A stretch of DNA of 28,867 bases, from positions 1 through 28,867 of IMG/VR virus record IMGVR_UViG_3300027747_003229. The stretch is one strand, 5' to 3'. Source of the DNA: a virus. Under the pieces are notes generated by a model that made no database searches, was not told the origin of the DNA, and saw nothing but the letters and a program-made list of their open reading frames with translations. This document shows positions 9,670 through 19,479 of this stretch, piece after piece (the stretch's first letter is position 1; each line of letters starts with the position of its first letter). Position numbers and translations under genes: made by a program.

Positions 9670-10655
9670 AAACAGCCCTTATTACTGGAATCACAGGACA
9701 AGATGGATCTTACTTAGCAGACCTACTCCTAGAAAAAGAATATAAGGTAGTAGGACTATATAGAAGATCTAGTACTAATAACTTTTGTAGAATTAATCAC
9801 CTAGCTAATAATAGCCAGTTTTCCCTAGAAGAGTTTGATCTTACAGATCCCTCTAATATCTCTTTTATTATTAACAAATACCAACCAGAAGAATTCTATA
9901 ACCTAGCAGCCCAGAGTCACGTAGCCACCAGTTTCAAACAGCCTTCTACCACCTTTGAAATTAATACCACCGGAGTTGTTAATATTTTAGAATCCATAAG
10001 ATGTCTTTCATCTGCAACAAAAATTTACCAAGCAAGCACTAGCGAAATGTTTGGCCGTAATTTCACAGTTGATGATTATGGATCAAAATACCAAGACGAA
10101 AAGACCGAATTATTACCTCAAAGTCCATACGGAGTTAGCAAATTAGCTAGTCATCGTATGGTTCAATTATATCGAGAAGCATATGGACTATTTACCTCTA
10201 GTGGTATTCTTTTTAATCATGAAAGTCCACGACGCGGCGAAAACTTTGTTACTCGTAAAATTACTAAATATATCGGTCAATTAGTCAATAATCAAACTAA
10301 AGATTCTTTGAAGTTGGGAAATCTTAACTCTCATAGAGACTGGGGCCATGCTAAGGATTATGTTAGAGCAATGTATTTGATGTTACAACAGGACGAGCCG
10401 GACGACTTTGTTATTTGTACCGGGCAAAGTTACAGTGTTTTAGACTTTGTTAAGATGTCTTTTGAGTACGTTAATTTAGATTATACTAAATATGTAGAAA
10501 TAGATCCTTCATTATATCGTCCAGCAGAAGTTGATTATTTAAAAGGACGTAATAACAAGGCTAGAAAAAATCTCAAATGGATTCCCATTATTTCTTTTGA
10601 AGAACTGGTTCATGATATGGTAGACTCTGACTTAAAAGCTTATTCATATGCATAG
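9666..10655 (+). CDS. gmd: GDP-mannose 4,6-dehydratase
   Basis: 329 residues, near the family length of about 340. The Rossmann motif GITGQDGSYL (8-17) binds NADP, with STSEMFG (124-130) and the catalytic Y155-x3-K159 in YGVSK. Residues 189-199 RRGENFVTRKI and later RDWGHAKDYV are GMD signatures. It converts GDP-mannose to GDP-4-keto-6-deoxymannose, the first step towards GDP-fucose, rhamnose-type or perosamine sugars. It lies within the packaging module with overlapping stops and starts, so it is co-transcribed with structural genes. No later epimerase or reductase is seen here, so those steps may be elsewhere in the phage or host. Confidence 0.95.
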   Translation: MKTALITGITGQDGSYLADLLLEKEYKVVGLYRRSSTNNFCRINHLANNSQFSLEEFDLTDPSNISFIINKYQPEEFYNLAAQSHVATSFKQPSTTFEINTTGVVNILESIRCLSSATKIYQASTSEMFGRNFTVDDYGSKYQDEKTELLPQSPYGVSKLASHRMVQLYREAYGLFTSSGILFNHESPRRGENFVTRKITKYIGQLVNNQTKDSLKLGNLNSHRDWGHAKDYVRAMYLMLQQDEPDDFVICTGQSYSVLDFVKMSFEYVNLDYTKYVEIDPSLYRPAEVDYLKGRNNKARKNLKWIPIISFEELVHDMVDSDLKAYSYA

Positions 10656-10932
10656 AGACTATAGCGATCCTATATACAAGCAGTGGAGACTAAAAGTTTA
10701 TAAAAGAGACAACTTTAAGTGTCAATGGCCAGGTTGTACAGCATCTAAAAAACAATTAAATGCTCATCATATTAAGCGCTGGTCAGATTGTCCGGGACTC
10801 AGATATGAAATTGATAATGGAATAACATTATGTAAAAATCATCACAAAATGATACAGGGTATGGAGACCTATTATGAGGCATCTTTTTTTAAGATAGTAT
10901 CTAGTAAAAAGGAAAAAAAGAAAGATGAATAA
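10648..10932 (+). CDS. HNH endonuclease
   Basis: 94 residues. The motif CQWPGC (paired Cys), then LNAHHIKRWSDCPGLRYEID, NGITLCKNHHKMI is a compact HNH nuclease with two C-x-x-C-type zinc pairs and the His-His-Asn-His catalytic set. It overlaps gmd by 8 bp and the ERCC4 gene by 8 bp. HNH proteins next to phage terminases often help packaging cleavage; free-standing homing endonucleases look similar but usually interrupt genes, which is not the case here. Confidence 0.9.
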   Translation: MHRDYSDPIYKQWRLKVYKRDNFKCQWPGCTASKKQLNAHHIKRWSDCPGLRYEIDNGITLCKNHHKMIQGMETYYEASFFKIVSSKKEKKKDE

Positions 10933-11407
10933 TCCAGACTTTACTATTATTATAGATACAAGAGAACAACAGCCTTGGTCTTTTGATCATTACGCCAAAT
11001 CTAATATTAAGTTAGATGCTGGTGATTATAGTATTGATGGATTACAGCACTTACTTGGGATTGAACGAAAAAAGAGCGTTAATGAGATAGCTAATAATAT
11101 TACAGAACCTCGATTTAAGGATGCTATAGCAAGACTAGCCCAACTTAAATATTCATTTTTATTATTAGAGTTTGATATAGAAGATATTTTAAATTATCCA
11201 ATTGGTTCAAGTTTGCCCAAGAGACTCTGGGATAAAGTAAAAATTAGCCCAGCTTTCTTAATGAAGCATGTTTTGGATTGGCAACTAGTACATAACATTA
11301 ATGTAATTTTTTGCGGAGATAGCTCATCAGCCGAAAGAACAGCGGAAATGATTCTTAAAAAAATCTATTATATAGAAAAGGACAATATCAATCATGAAAT
11401 TAAATAG
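10925..11407 (+). CDS. ERCC4/XPF-type nuclease
   Basis: 160 residues. IIIDTREQQPW (8-18), DAGDYSIDG and GIERKKSVNE give the D-T-R-E, G-D-Y and E-R-K motifs of the ERCC4 nuclease core. These enzymes cut branched or flap DNA near ss/ds junctions. No helicase or helix-hairpin-helix domain follows, so it is a single-domain version, as in several phages. It probably resolves recombination or replication intermediates before packaging. It is embedded between HNH and the 11394-11969 gene with overlaps on both sides. Confidence 0.85.
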   Translation: MNNPDFTIIIDTREQQPWSFDHYAKSNIKLDAGDYSIDGLQHLLGIERKKSVNEIANNITEPRFKDAIARLAQLKYSFLLLEFDIEDILNYPIGSSLPKRLWDKVKISPAFLMKHVLDWQLVHNINVIFCGDSSSAERTAEMILKKIYYIEKDNINHEIK

Positions 11408-11969
11408 TACAATAATTATCAATCCTCCTCCAATCATGGGACTAGACAATAAGCTATTAACTCCTCCTCCTTTAGTACTATCAGAATTGAATGTATTCTA
11501 CCATGATAGTCCCACAGGAAAAACCGTAAGCGTTACCGTACAAAATATTCCAGGACAAATAGTTTTACTACAAGGACAAGATTACGATGATGCTGGAGAT
11601 TATACTCAGGCTTTTATAGAAGACAAATTAAAAATTGCACTAGGACCAGATCCAGCAATAACGCTTAGAAATCTGTTTCCAAAAACATTAGAAGAAAATC
11701 CTAATGGAGCAGGAACAATACTTTCTGGTATGCTTAGTTCTCTTGGCATTAAGAGTGGACCAAATTGTTCTTGTAAGCGAAATGCTATCGAAATGAATGA
11801 AAAGGGACCAGATTGGTGTGAACAAAATATACAGCAGATACTTGGTTGGCTTAGAGAAGAAAGCCAAAAAAGAAATATGCCATATATTGAAACAATAGCT
11901 AGGATTATGGTAATGAAAGCTATTAAAAAATCTCGTAGATTATTAGCAAAAGAAAAAAACAATGTCTGA
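11394..11969 (+). CDS. Hypothetical protein with CxC...C motif upstream of terminase
   Basis: 191 residues. The N-terminal part is Pro-rich (IIINPPPIMGLDNKLLTPPP). The C-terminal half has GPNCSCKRNAIEMNEKGPDW, then C, then IQQILGWLREESQKR and a basic tail. C-x-C followed by a third Cys 17 residues on may bind a metal. I recall similar Cys-containing segments in uncharacterised phage and environmental proteins but no function. It overlaps the ERCC4 gene by 14 bp and the terminase by 8 bp, so it is part of the packaging operon and might be an accessory packaging factor. Confidence 0.65.
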   Translation: MKLNSTIIINPPPIMGLDNKLLTPPPLVLSELNVFYHDSPTGKTVSVTVQNIPGQIVLLQGQDYDDAGDYTQAFIEDKLKIALGPDPAITLRNLFPKTLEENPNGAGTILSGMLSSLGIKSGPNCSCKRNAIEMNEKGPDWCEQNIQQILGWLREESQKRNMPYIETIARIMVMKAIKKSRRLLAKEKNNV

Positions 11970-14001
11970 TGAAATAATGTTTAAAGACCATGTTGCTTTT
12001 GATAGCGCATGGCTAGGTCTTGGAGATCTAAGTAATATAATTATAGATCATAATTTAATGATCAATAGATCAGAAAAGGATATAGAGATCCCAGATCTGC
12101 ATTTATTGAGAATATTACGTAATCCCAAATATATTGGATCAACATGCAAACTTCTTTTTAATATAGAACTACATCCTATTCAGGTAGCTATTATTCAAGA
12201 ATTTTGGGTACGAGCATTTCCTATGTATATAGCTAGTCGTGGTTGGGGTAAGTCATTCCTATTAGCCCTATACTGCGTATTAAGATGTTCTTTTTATCCA
12301 GGAACAAAGATTGTTGTTGTGGGCGCTGCTTTCCGACAGAGTAAAATTATTTTTGAGTATATGGAAACAATTTGGAGAAGTAGTCCTATCTTACGAAGTA
12401 TCTTTAATGGTAATGATGATGGTCCAAGACGAGACGTTGACCGATGTACTATTCGCTTAGGAGATAGTTGGACAATAGCTATTCCTATGGGTGATGGAAG
12501 TAAGATTAGAGGTTTAAGAGCACATATTATTATCGCTGACGAATTTGCATCTATTAGTCCCGATATTTATGAAACAGTAGTATCAGGGTTCGCTGCCGTA
12601 TCTGCTAGTCCTATTCAGAATGTTAAAGAAGAAGCTAAGAAAAAAGCAATGAGAGAAGCAGGACTATGGAATGAAGAACTTGAGACACTCAATACTAAAA
12701 TGGGTAATCAAGCAATTATTTCTGGTACAGCAGATTATGATTTTAAACATTTTGCTAGTTATTGGAAAAGATACAAAAGTATTATTGAGAGCCAAGGAGA
12801 TAATCAAAAATTAGAAGAAATTTTTCATGGAGACGTTCCTTCAAATTTCAATTGGAGAGACTATAGTATCATACGTATTCCATATGAACTAATTCCAAAA
12901 GGCTTCATGGATGACAAACAAGTATCAAGAGCTAAAGCCACTATACATACCGGCATATATAATATGGAATATGCTGCCTGTTTTGTAAAAGACAGTCAAG
13001 GATTCTTTAGAAGAAGTTTGATTGAGAGCTGTGTTACAAAATCTCAAAATCCAATTTTAGTAAATAATAAACCAGTTATCTTTGATGCAATTACTCAAGG
13101 CAATCCTAACCTTAAATACATATACGGAATTGATCCAGCATCCGAACAAGATAATTTTAGTATCGTGGTACTAGAACTACATTCAGATCATCATCGCTTA
13201 GTATATTGTTGGACAACAAATAGAAATAATTTTAAAGATAGACAAAAAACAGGATTAATTAATGAGCATGATTTTTATGGATTCTGTGCTCGAAAAATTC
13301 GTAATCTAATGAAAACATTTCCTCCTACCAGAATCGGAATGGATGCTCAGGGAGGAGGAGTTGCTATCGAAGAAGCTCTACACGATCCATCTAAATTAGA
13401 AGATGGAGAAAATCTAATTTGGCCAGTTGTAGACATCGATAAAACTAAAGATACTGATAGTCAAGCAGGATTACATATTCTGGAGCTAGTACAATTCGCC
13501 AAAGCAGACTGGACTAGCCAAGCTAATCATGGACTTAGAAAAGATCTTGAAGACAAAATGATATTATTTCCTCAATTCGATAATCTAACACTAGGATTAG
13601 CCTTAGATAAAGAAGGGAAAGATATTCTTACTGCAGATTTATCTCCACTATATGATAGTGTTAGTGAATGTATATTAGAGATAGAAGAACTTAAAAACGA
13701 ATTAACAACTATAATTATGAGCCAAACTAGTACTGGGCCTAATGCTAGAGATCGATGGGATACTCCGGAAGTTAAAACAAATAATGGGAAAAAGGGAAGA
13801 CTTCGTAAAGACCGATATAGTTCATTAATAATCGCCAATATGTTAGCTAGACAAATTAATAGAACTCTACAACCAATTCCTTATGATATTGTAGGTTTGA
13901 ATGCTAAAGATGGAGTAGATAATAAAGGAGCAATGTATAAAGGACCAGAATGGTTCACATCGTCAGCTAATGATGATATTTATACTAGTATTAAACGATA
14001 A
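11962..14001 (+). CDS. terL: Terminase large subunit
   Basis: 679 residues. ATPase: the Walker A-like motif ASRGWGKSF (91-99), Walker B IIIADE (189-194) and the coupling motif SGTADYD (254-260). C-terminal RNase H-like nuclease: YGIDPAS with D391 and IGMDAQ with D461. It pumps phage DNA into the prohead and cuts it, acting with the portal. Length and order are like T4 gp17-type terminases, somewhat longer. The start overlaps the previous gene by 8 bp. About 55 bp of non-coding DNA follows, with TATAAT in a possible late promoter. Confidence 0.95.
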   Translation: MSDEIMFKDHVAFDSAWLGLGDLSNIIIDHNLMINRSEKDIEIPDLHLLRILRNPKYIGSTCKLLFNIELHPIQVAIIQEFWVRAFPMYIASRGWGKSFLLALYCVLRCSFYPGTKIVVVGAAFRQSKIIFEYMETIWRSSPILRSIFNGNDDGPRRDVDRCTIRLGDSWTIAIPMGDGSKIRGLRAHIIIADEFASISPDIYETVVSGFAAVSASPIQNVKEEAKKKAMREAGLWNEELETLNTKMGNQAIISGTADYDFKHFASYWKRYKSIIESQGDNQKLEEIFHGDVPSNFNWRDYSIIRIPYELIPKGFMDDKQVSRAKATIHTGIYNMEYAACFVKDSQGFFRRSLIESCVTKSQNPILVNNKPVIFDAITQGNPNLKYIYGIDPASEQDNFSIVVLELHSDHHRLVYCWTTNRNNFKDRQKTGLINEHDFYGFCARKIRNLMKTFPPTRIGMDAQGGGVAIEEALHDPSKLEDGENLIWPVVDIDKTKDTDSQAGLHILELVQFAKADWTSQANHGLRKDLEDKMILFPQFDNLTLGLALDKEGKDILTADLSPLYDSVSECILEIEELKNELTTIIMSQTSTGPNARDRWDTPEVKTNNGKKGRLRKDRYSSLIIANMLARQINRTLQPIPYDIVGLNAKDGVDNKGAMYKGPEWFTSSANDDIYTSIKR

Positions 14002-14056
14002 ATAGTGTATTAGTCAGGTAATGCTATCACATTCCCATTATAATTAGAATACAATT

Positions 14057-16261
14057 ATGGCCAAAAAAAAATATAATAGCTCTAAAGAACTAGAAAACAC
14101 AAACCATGTTCCTTCTGAGGCTTATGTTACTTGGGGTGACGATTTAGCCAGTAAACAAGAAGCTCTCAAGAAATCAGATTCTTTAGATGAATTTGTTGGC
14201 ATTCAAAAAGCTGAGGCAGCAGGAAGAAGATATAGTTTAGACTATTCTAATTTAGATACTAATACATCTGGTAGACCAGGACTTACCAGAACCGATTACG
14301 ATTTCTTTAGACCAGACGAAGCAGTACCTCGTCGCAATATTAAGTTAATTCTTAGAAGAGCAGAAGATATTTATCAAAAAGTTGGTCTAGTAAAAAATGT
14401 TATAGATCTCATGGGAGATTTTGCAGTCCAAGGAATCAAACTATCTCATAAGAATAAAAGAATTGAAAAATTTTATAGACAATGGTTTAAGAAAGTACAA
14501 GGAAAAGATCGTAGTGAAAGATTTCTTAATAATCTATACAAAGTAGGCAATGTTGTTATTAATAGACAAACAGCTAAACTTAATACTAAAGTTAGTGATA
14601 GACTATACAAAACAACTGCGGCCCCTGATTTTGATGCGTCGGATCTAGAAGAAATGAAAATGGAAAAAAAAGAAATTCCATGGAAATATACTTTTATAGA
14701 TCCTGTATTCGTTGATGTTGCTGGTGGAGCTTTGGCTGGATTCGTATCATTGAAAAAGTATGAATTAAGTCTACCGGCTGATCTAAGAAGAATTATCAAT
14801 GCTCCTAAAACACCAGCAGAAAAACAAATTATCGAAAGTCTGCCTCCTCAAATTATTGAAGCAGCTAAGAGTAAGATTGGCTATAGTTTAGATTCAGATA
14901 AACTATGCGTTTTTCACTATAAAAAAGATGATTGGCAGCCTTGGGCTTATCCAATGATGTATGCTATCATGGATGATATTACAGTAGTAGAAAAACTTAA
15001 ATTAGCAGATATGTCAGCTTTGGATGGAGCTATTTCTAATATTCGTATTTTTAAGTTAGGAAGTTTGGAACATAAGATAGCGCCAACAAAAGCAGCTACA
15101 GCAAAACTAGCTAGTATTTTGGGCAATAATGTTGGTGGAGGAACGATGGATTTGATTTGGGGACCAGATATCGAATTAATCGAGTCTAAAACTACAGTAC
15201 ATCAATTTCTTGGAGAAGGTAAATATGTTCCCCACTTAAATGCTATTTATGCTGGTTTAGGAATTCCTCCAACTCTTACTGGAACTTTTGGTGCTTCTGG
15301 TACTACCAATAATTTCATTAGTCTCAAAACACTAACCCAAAGATTACAATACGGTAGAGATATACTAATGTCTTTTTGGGAGAAAGAAATAGAGTTAGTA
15401 CAAAAAGCAATGGGATTTAGATATCCAGCCACAATAGAATTTGATAAAATGGATCTTAGTAATGAAGATGCTGAAAAAGCTCTTCTTATTCAATTAGCTG
15501 ATCGTAATATTATTAGTGATGAATTATTACAAAGCGTATTTGGTTTCGATCCAGACATGGAAAAATCTAGACTTAATAAGGAAGCTAAAGACCGAAAGGG
15601 ACAGAGAATGGTTAAAAAAGCTGGTCCTTGGCATGATCCACAGGTTGAAAATGCTCTCAAGAAAATTGCTTTACAAGGAGGCGTTGTCACTCCAAGTCAG
15701 GTTGGTCTTGATCTAGAAAAAAAGAAAAATGGAGAAAAATCAGCTCTTGAACTTAAAGCTCCTTCTTTACAACCAACGAAGTTGGCAAACGCTCCGTCCT
15801 CGGATGCGTTGCCAAAAGAAGCTGGTGAGGGCAGGCCCAAATTGTCAAAAGATTCAGGTCCACGAAAAACCAGAAAATTCACACCCAGAACTGGAGCTAA
15901 GTTAGCTCTGTGGGCGCACTCAGCCCAAGACAAGATCAGCAATATTATTAATCCTGTTTTATTAGAATTTTATGGAAAGAAAAATCTTAGAGGTTTATCT
16001 AATTCTGAGGCCAAAGAACTAGAGCAAATCAAAACCAACATACTGCTAAATACTGATCCTCTTTCAAATATAGAGGAAGATAAGATTATGTTAGCATTTG
16101 AAAAATCTCTAAGTTCTAGAGAAGAATTGATCTATTACCATCAATGGTATAAGAACTTACAATCTGAACTTGGCAGAGAATTATCAGTAGAAGAAAACAA
16201 GCAAGCAAAGGCATCTTATTATTTAATGGTGTATTCAGATATAGACCAAATAGGAGAATAA
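14057..16261 (+). CDS. Portal protein
   Basis: 734 residues. The region RRNIKLILRRAEDIYQKVGL, VKNVIDLMGDFAVQGIKL and the later helical stem segments match large phage portal proteins; the position after terL agrees. The portal forms the twelve-part ring through which DNA enters. The last ~170 residues (after about residue 570) include a low-complexity linker (QPTKLANAPSSDALPKEAGE) and a charged helical tail, longer than typical. The linker DNA (15782-15815) contains an imperfect hairpin with ~10-bp arms and codon use richer in G+C than its surroundings, hinting at an insertion. Confidence 0.85.
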   Translation: MAKKKYNSSKELENTNHVPSEAYVTWGDDLASKQEALKKSDSLDEFVGIQKAEAAGRRYSLDYSNLDTNTSGRPGLTRTDYDFFRPDEAVPRRNIKLILRRAEDIYQKVGLVKNVIDLMGDFAVQGIKLSHKNKRIEKFYRQWFKKVQGKDRSERFLNNLYKVGNVVINRQTAKLNTKVSDRLYKTTAAPDFDASDLEEMKMEKKEIPWKYTFIDPVFVDVAGGALAGFVSLKKYELSLPADLRRIINAPKTPAEKQIIESLPPQIIEAAKSKIGYSLDSDKLCVFHYKKDDWQPWAYPMMYAIMDDITVVEKLKLADMSALDGAISNIRIFKLGSLEHKIAPTKAATAKLASILGNNVGGGTMDLIWGPDIELIESKTTVHQFLGEGKYVPHLNAIYAGLGIPPTLTGTFGASGTTNNFISLKTLTQRLQYGRDILMSFWEKEIELVQKAMGFRYPATIEFDKMDLSNEDAEKALLIQLADRNIISDELLQSVFGFDPDMEKSRLNKEAKDRKGQRMVKKAGPWHDPQVENALKKIALQGGVVTPSQVGLDLEKKKNGEKSALELKAPSLQPTKLANAPSSDALPKEAGEGRPKLSKDSGPRKTRKFTPRTGAKLALWAHSAQDKISNIINPVLLEFYGKKNLRGLSNSEAKELEQIKTNILLNTDPLSNIEEDKIMLAFEKSLSSREELIYYHQWYKNLQSELGRELSVEENKQAKASYYLMVYSDIDQIGE

Positions 16262-16262
16262 T

Positions 16263-17885
16263 ATGATTATTTTTGAGCAAGAAAAATTAGATGGCTTAGA
16301 GCACAATCTGTCAACATCTGCATCAATTATTTATGCTTCTGTTGTTGAGCCATTAAGCTATAAACCACATACTATTAATTACAATATCCCAGAGGCCACT
16401 ATTGCTTCTCTTGATGATAGTGATCTATATTATATTCAGTGCATTTTGGTTACATCTTCTTGGAATAAGAATGATGATATTTTTGATAAAACTGAAGTAT
16501 GGGCAGCTAAAAATACTCCAGAAGATAAACCGACAAATCTTGAACATAATGAAGGTATTATTGTTGGTCATATAACTTCTAATTGGCCAATAACTGAAGA
16601 TGGTAAAGAAATAGATCCCAATACTAGTATTACTGATTTACCAGAAAAATACCATATTCTAACTGGCTCTGTTATCTATAAGGGATTTACTGATAGTATT
16701 CTTAGAGACAGGTCAGAAAAATTAATTGCTGAAATTCAAAATGGTACTAAGTATGTTAGTATGGAGTGCTTTTTTAAGGGTTTTGATTATGGCATCTTAA
16801 ATAAGACTACTGGTTCATATAAAGTATTAGGTAGAAATGAAGAGACAGCATATTTAACAAAATATCTTAGAGCATATGGTGGTATGGGAGAACATGATGA
16901 GTATAAAATTGGAAGAGTTTTAAGAAATATTACTTTTACAGGGAAAGGATTTGTTGACAAACCAGCAAATCTTGATAGTATAATTTTTACCAATAAATTA
17001 ATAGATGAGCCAGTTCAAGCTAATACTACCCAAAATAGCGATAAAAAAAATAGCGATTTTATATTTTCAGGTGTATCTAATAACCAGTCAACCTTAAATG
17101 TGGAGAATAACATTATGAGTTTAAACGAAACAAAAGCAGAAGTAGTCGCAGAGGTCACCGAGAATGCTGAGATTATCAGCACAGAAGTAGTTGCAACTAC
17201 AGAAACAGCCGCCACAGAGATTAGTATTGAGCTACTAAACCAGAAAATTGCTGAACTCGAAACTCAGGTTGCTGCTCAAGCTGAAATTATTCAAGCTGCT
17301 AAGAAGATGAAGGAAGAAGAAGAAAAGAATGAAGTAGAAGATAAAAAAGAAAGTAAAAAAGAAGAAGATAAAGAAGAAGAGACAGAAGCAGCCAAGAAGG
17401 TAATGAAACCAAAGGAAGATGAAGATATGAAGGACGAAGAAAATAAAAATCTAAAAGCTGAACTAGATGCTGCCAATGAAGTAATTGCTGCATATAAAAA
17501 GAAAGAACAAGATATGGCTAAGATGGAAAAGAAAATGAAGAGAAAAGCCTCTCTTGTTAACAACGGATTAGATTCTGATACAGCAGATACCGTTATTGAT
17601 AAATTTGAAACTATGGCTGATGATGCTTTTGAGGCAATGACCAGTTTATTTGCTGGTAAGATGCCACCCTGGTTGGAAAAGATCAAAAAGGGAGATGAAG
17701 AAGATAAAAAAACTAAGGAAAAGAAAAAAGCATCAGAAAATTCTGCTGACCCATCAGTACTAGATACTGTTGAAGTAGTAGAAGATGTTAATCTTAGTGT
17801 TGGTGGTGAGGTTGAGTCAGAAATTACTTCAACCAGAGCAGCTTTAGTAGATTTTGTATCCAGTAGACTCGGCAGAAAAAAATAA
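16263..17885 (+). CDS. Prohead protease-scaffold fusion
   Basis: 540 residues. The N-terminal half (1-260) has an alternating beta pattern with CILVTSSWNKNDDIFDKTEV, NLEHNEGIIVGHITSNW (H95, H103) and KYVSMECFFKGFDY (S166). Such His...Ser spacing fits the prohead (assemblin-type) protease family. After a linker with QNSDKKNSDFIF, the second half is a Glu/Lys-rich coiled coil (about 325-440), typical of a scaffold. A short tail ends FVSSRLGRKK. Fused protease and scaffold is a known design. It directly follows the portal and precedes the decoration and capsid genes. The catalytic residues are proposed by position, not proven. Confidence 0.7.
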   Translation: MIIFEQEKLDGLEHNLSTSASIIYASVVEPLSYKPHTINYNIPEATIASLDDSDLYYIQCILVTSSWNKNDDIFDKTEVWAAKNTPEDKPTNLEHNEGIIVGHITSNWPITEDGKEIDPNTSITDLPEKYHILTGSVIYKGFTDSILRDRSEKLIAEIQNGTKYVSMECFFKGFDYGILNKTTGSYKVLGRNEETAYLTKYLRAYGGMGEHDEYKIGRVLRNITFTGKGFVDKPANLDSIIFTNKLIDEPVQANTTQNSDKKNSDFIFSGVSNNQSTLNVENNIMSLNETKAEVVAEVTENAEIISTEVVATTETAATEISIELLNQKIAELETQVAAQAEIIQAAKKMKEEEEKNEVEDKKESKKEEDKEEETEAAKKVMKPKEDEDMKDEENKNLKAELDAANEVIAAYKKKEQDMAKMEKKMKRKASLVNNGLDSDTADTVIDKFETMADDAFEAMTSLFAGKMPPWLEKIKKGDEEDKKTKEKKKASENSADPSVLDTVEVVEDVNLSVGGEVESEITSTRAALVDFVSSRLGRKK

Positions 17886-17911
17886 TTTTTTAATTAAAGG
17901 GAGAAATAAAC

Positions 17912-18358
17912 ATGGCTCTAAAACCTGATCGTATCGAACTTCTAACAGATGTATCATTTTTCATGAACACCACAGCAGAACGTGGTGGTGTAGTTTCTGT
18001 TGTAACTGGTGGTTCTGGTGTGTCTATGGACGACGCCGGTGCTGTTGTGGCTTATGCCGCAGGAGCTTCTGGATCCAAGCCAGTTGGTATACTACTTAAT
18101 GATGTTGTTAATATTGATCTAACTAGACAGCACATCAATTGGCACAAAGACGAAGTACAGCTTGGTGGCAAGGTAACTCTACTTCGCCAAGGTCAAGTAA
18201 CAACAAATAAGCTTGCTGGTAGTCCAGTAGCTGGCGCTGATGCCTATGTTGGAGCAAATGGAGCAATTGGTACCAGTAGTTCAAATGCTGTTAAAATTGG
18301 TCAGTTCTTGAGTGCACCAGACGCAGACGGTTACGCTAAACTATCAGTCAATATCTAA
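17912..18358 (+). CDS. Capsid decoration/stabilising protein
   Basis: 148 residues: a Gly/Ala/Val-rich beta protein with AGASGSKPVGILLNDVVNID and LGGKVTLLRQGQVTTN. This matches small phage head-stabilising proteins near DUF2190, which trimerise on the outside of the head. AAAGGGAG precedes the ATG. It sits directly upstream of the major capsid gene, the usual place. Codon use is richer in G+C than upstream genes, as expected for highly expressed structural genes. Confidence 0.75.
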   Translation: MALKPDRIELLTDVSFFMNTTAERGGVVSVVTGGSGVSMDDAGAVVAYAAGASGSKPVGILLNDVVNIDLTRQHINWHKDEVQLGGKVTLLRQGQVTTNKLAGSPVAGADAYVGANGAIGTSSSNAVKIGQFLSAPDADGYAKLSVNI

Positions 18359-18383
18359 TTTAAAATTAAGGGAGAAAAATAAT

Positions 18384-19394
18384 ATGTCAGCTAAAACCGA
18401 AAGATTTCAGCCCACACCAGAACTCACAGAACTTCTAATGCGTTCTGGTTCGCCAAATAGAGAAGTTTCTTTAGCCGCAAATGCTGAATTTGCTAAGGCT
18501 CTAGAGCTTCCACTTCGTAAGGGTATCCTTAGTGGTGATATTCTAGACGGTATCTTCGAGCCAATTCAATTAGCTCAAAGTGCTACTCCAGAATTTCCCC
18601 TTGACTTTCTAGCTCCTGGCACAGAGAAGGACTTTGTGGCTTACACAATTCCTAATCACGGATATATTCCAGAGCGTCACGTTGAAGCCGATTACGTCAT
18701 GGTACCAACCTACGACGTAGGCGCTTCAATCGACTATCTCTTGAAGTATGCTCGTGATGCTCGCTGGGACGTTGTTGGTCGTGCTATGGAAGTGCTAGAA
18801 GGCTCATTCGTCAAGAAAATGAATGATGATGGATGGCACACACTATTGGCCGCTGGTGTTGATCGCAATATCGTTGTATACGATAGCGATTCAGCTAGTA
18901 GTCAGTTTACAAAGCGTCTCGTTAGTCTTATGAAGACCGTTATGCGTCGTAACGGTGGTGGTAACTCGGCTAGTAATAATCGTGGTCTACTCACTGACCT
19001 TTATGTTTCTCCAGAAGCTATGGAAGACATCCGTAACTGGGGTATCGATCAAGTTGATGAGACAACTCGTCGTGAGATCTATACAGCAGCTGATGGTGGC
19101 CTAAATCGTATCTTCGGAGTTAATCTCCATGATCTAGACGAACTAGGTGTTGGACAGGAATATGAACTATTCCTTGAGAACACACTAGGTGCTTCACTAC
19201 CCGGAAGTAAGTCCGAGGTTGTTGTTGGACTAGATCAACGTAAGAGCGATAGCTTCATTATGCCAGTTCGTCAAGAAGTCCAGATCTTTGAGGATGACAC
19301 ACTTCATCGTCAGAAGAGAGCTGGATTCTACGGATGGGCCGAAGTGGGCTTTGCTGTACTAGACAATCGCAGAGTACTACTAGGCGCTCTATAG
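18384..19394 (+). CDS. Major capsid protein (HK97-fold)
   Basis: 336 residues from the ATG at 18384, preceded by AAGGGAGA; the frame extends up to 18312 but without a site. Segments such as EPIQLAQSATPEFPLDFLAP, YTIPNHGYIPERHVEADYVM, and PEAMEDIRNWGIDQVDETTR are of the type seen in long-E-loop HK97-fold capsids. Position after the decoration gene, high expression codon choice and a strong terminator 34 bp downstream agree. It builds the icosahedral head shell. Family is inferred from context and layout more than from a single motif. Confidence 0.85.
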   Translation: MSAKTERFQPTPELTELLMRSGSPNREVSLAANAEFAKALELPLRKGILSGDILDGIFEPIQLAQSATPEFPLDFLAPGTEKDFVAYTIPNHGYIPERHVEADYVMVPTYDVGASIDYLLKYARDARWDVVGRAMEVLEGSFVKKMNDDGWHTLLAAGVDRNIVVYDSDSASSQFTKRLVSLMKTVMRRNGGGNSASNNRGLLTDLYVSPEAMEDIRNWGIDQVDETTRREIYTAADGGLNRIFGVNLHDLDELGVGQEYELFLENTLGASLPGSKSEVVVGLDQRKSDSFIMPVRQEVQIFEDDTLHRQKRAGFYGWAEVGFAVLDNRRVLLGAL

Positions 19395-19427
19395 TCCATA
19401 AGACCTTATCATTGAATGAACGAACTA

Positions 19428-19456
19428 GGGCTGGGTAAAACCAGCCCTTTTTCTTT
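19428..19456 (+). terminator. Rho-independent terminator after major capsid gene
   Basis: GGGCTGG, loop GTAAAA, CCAGCCC, followed by TTTTTCTTTT; perfect 7-bp GC-rich stem. Confidence 0.9.
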
Positions 19457-19479
19457 TATATGACGGTATCTTTAAAGGT

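Noticed and set aside
10648-10932. HNH gene as a homing endonuclease or mobile element
   Set aside because: It interrupts no gene, shares overlaps with both neighbours and lies in the usual packaging position.
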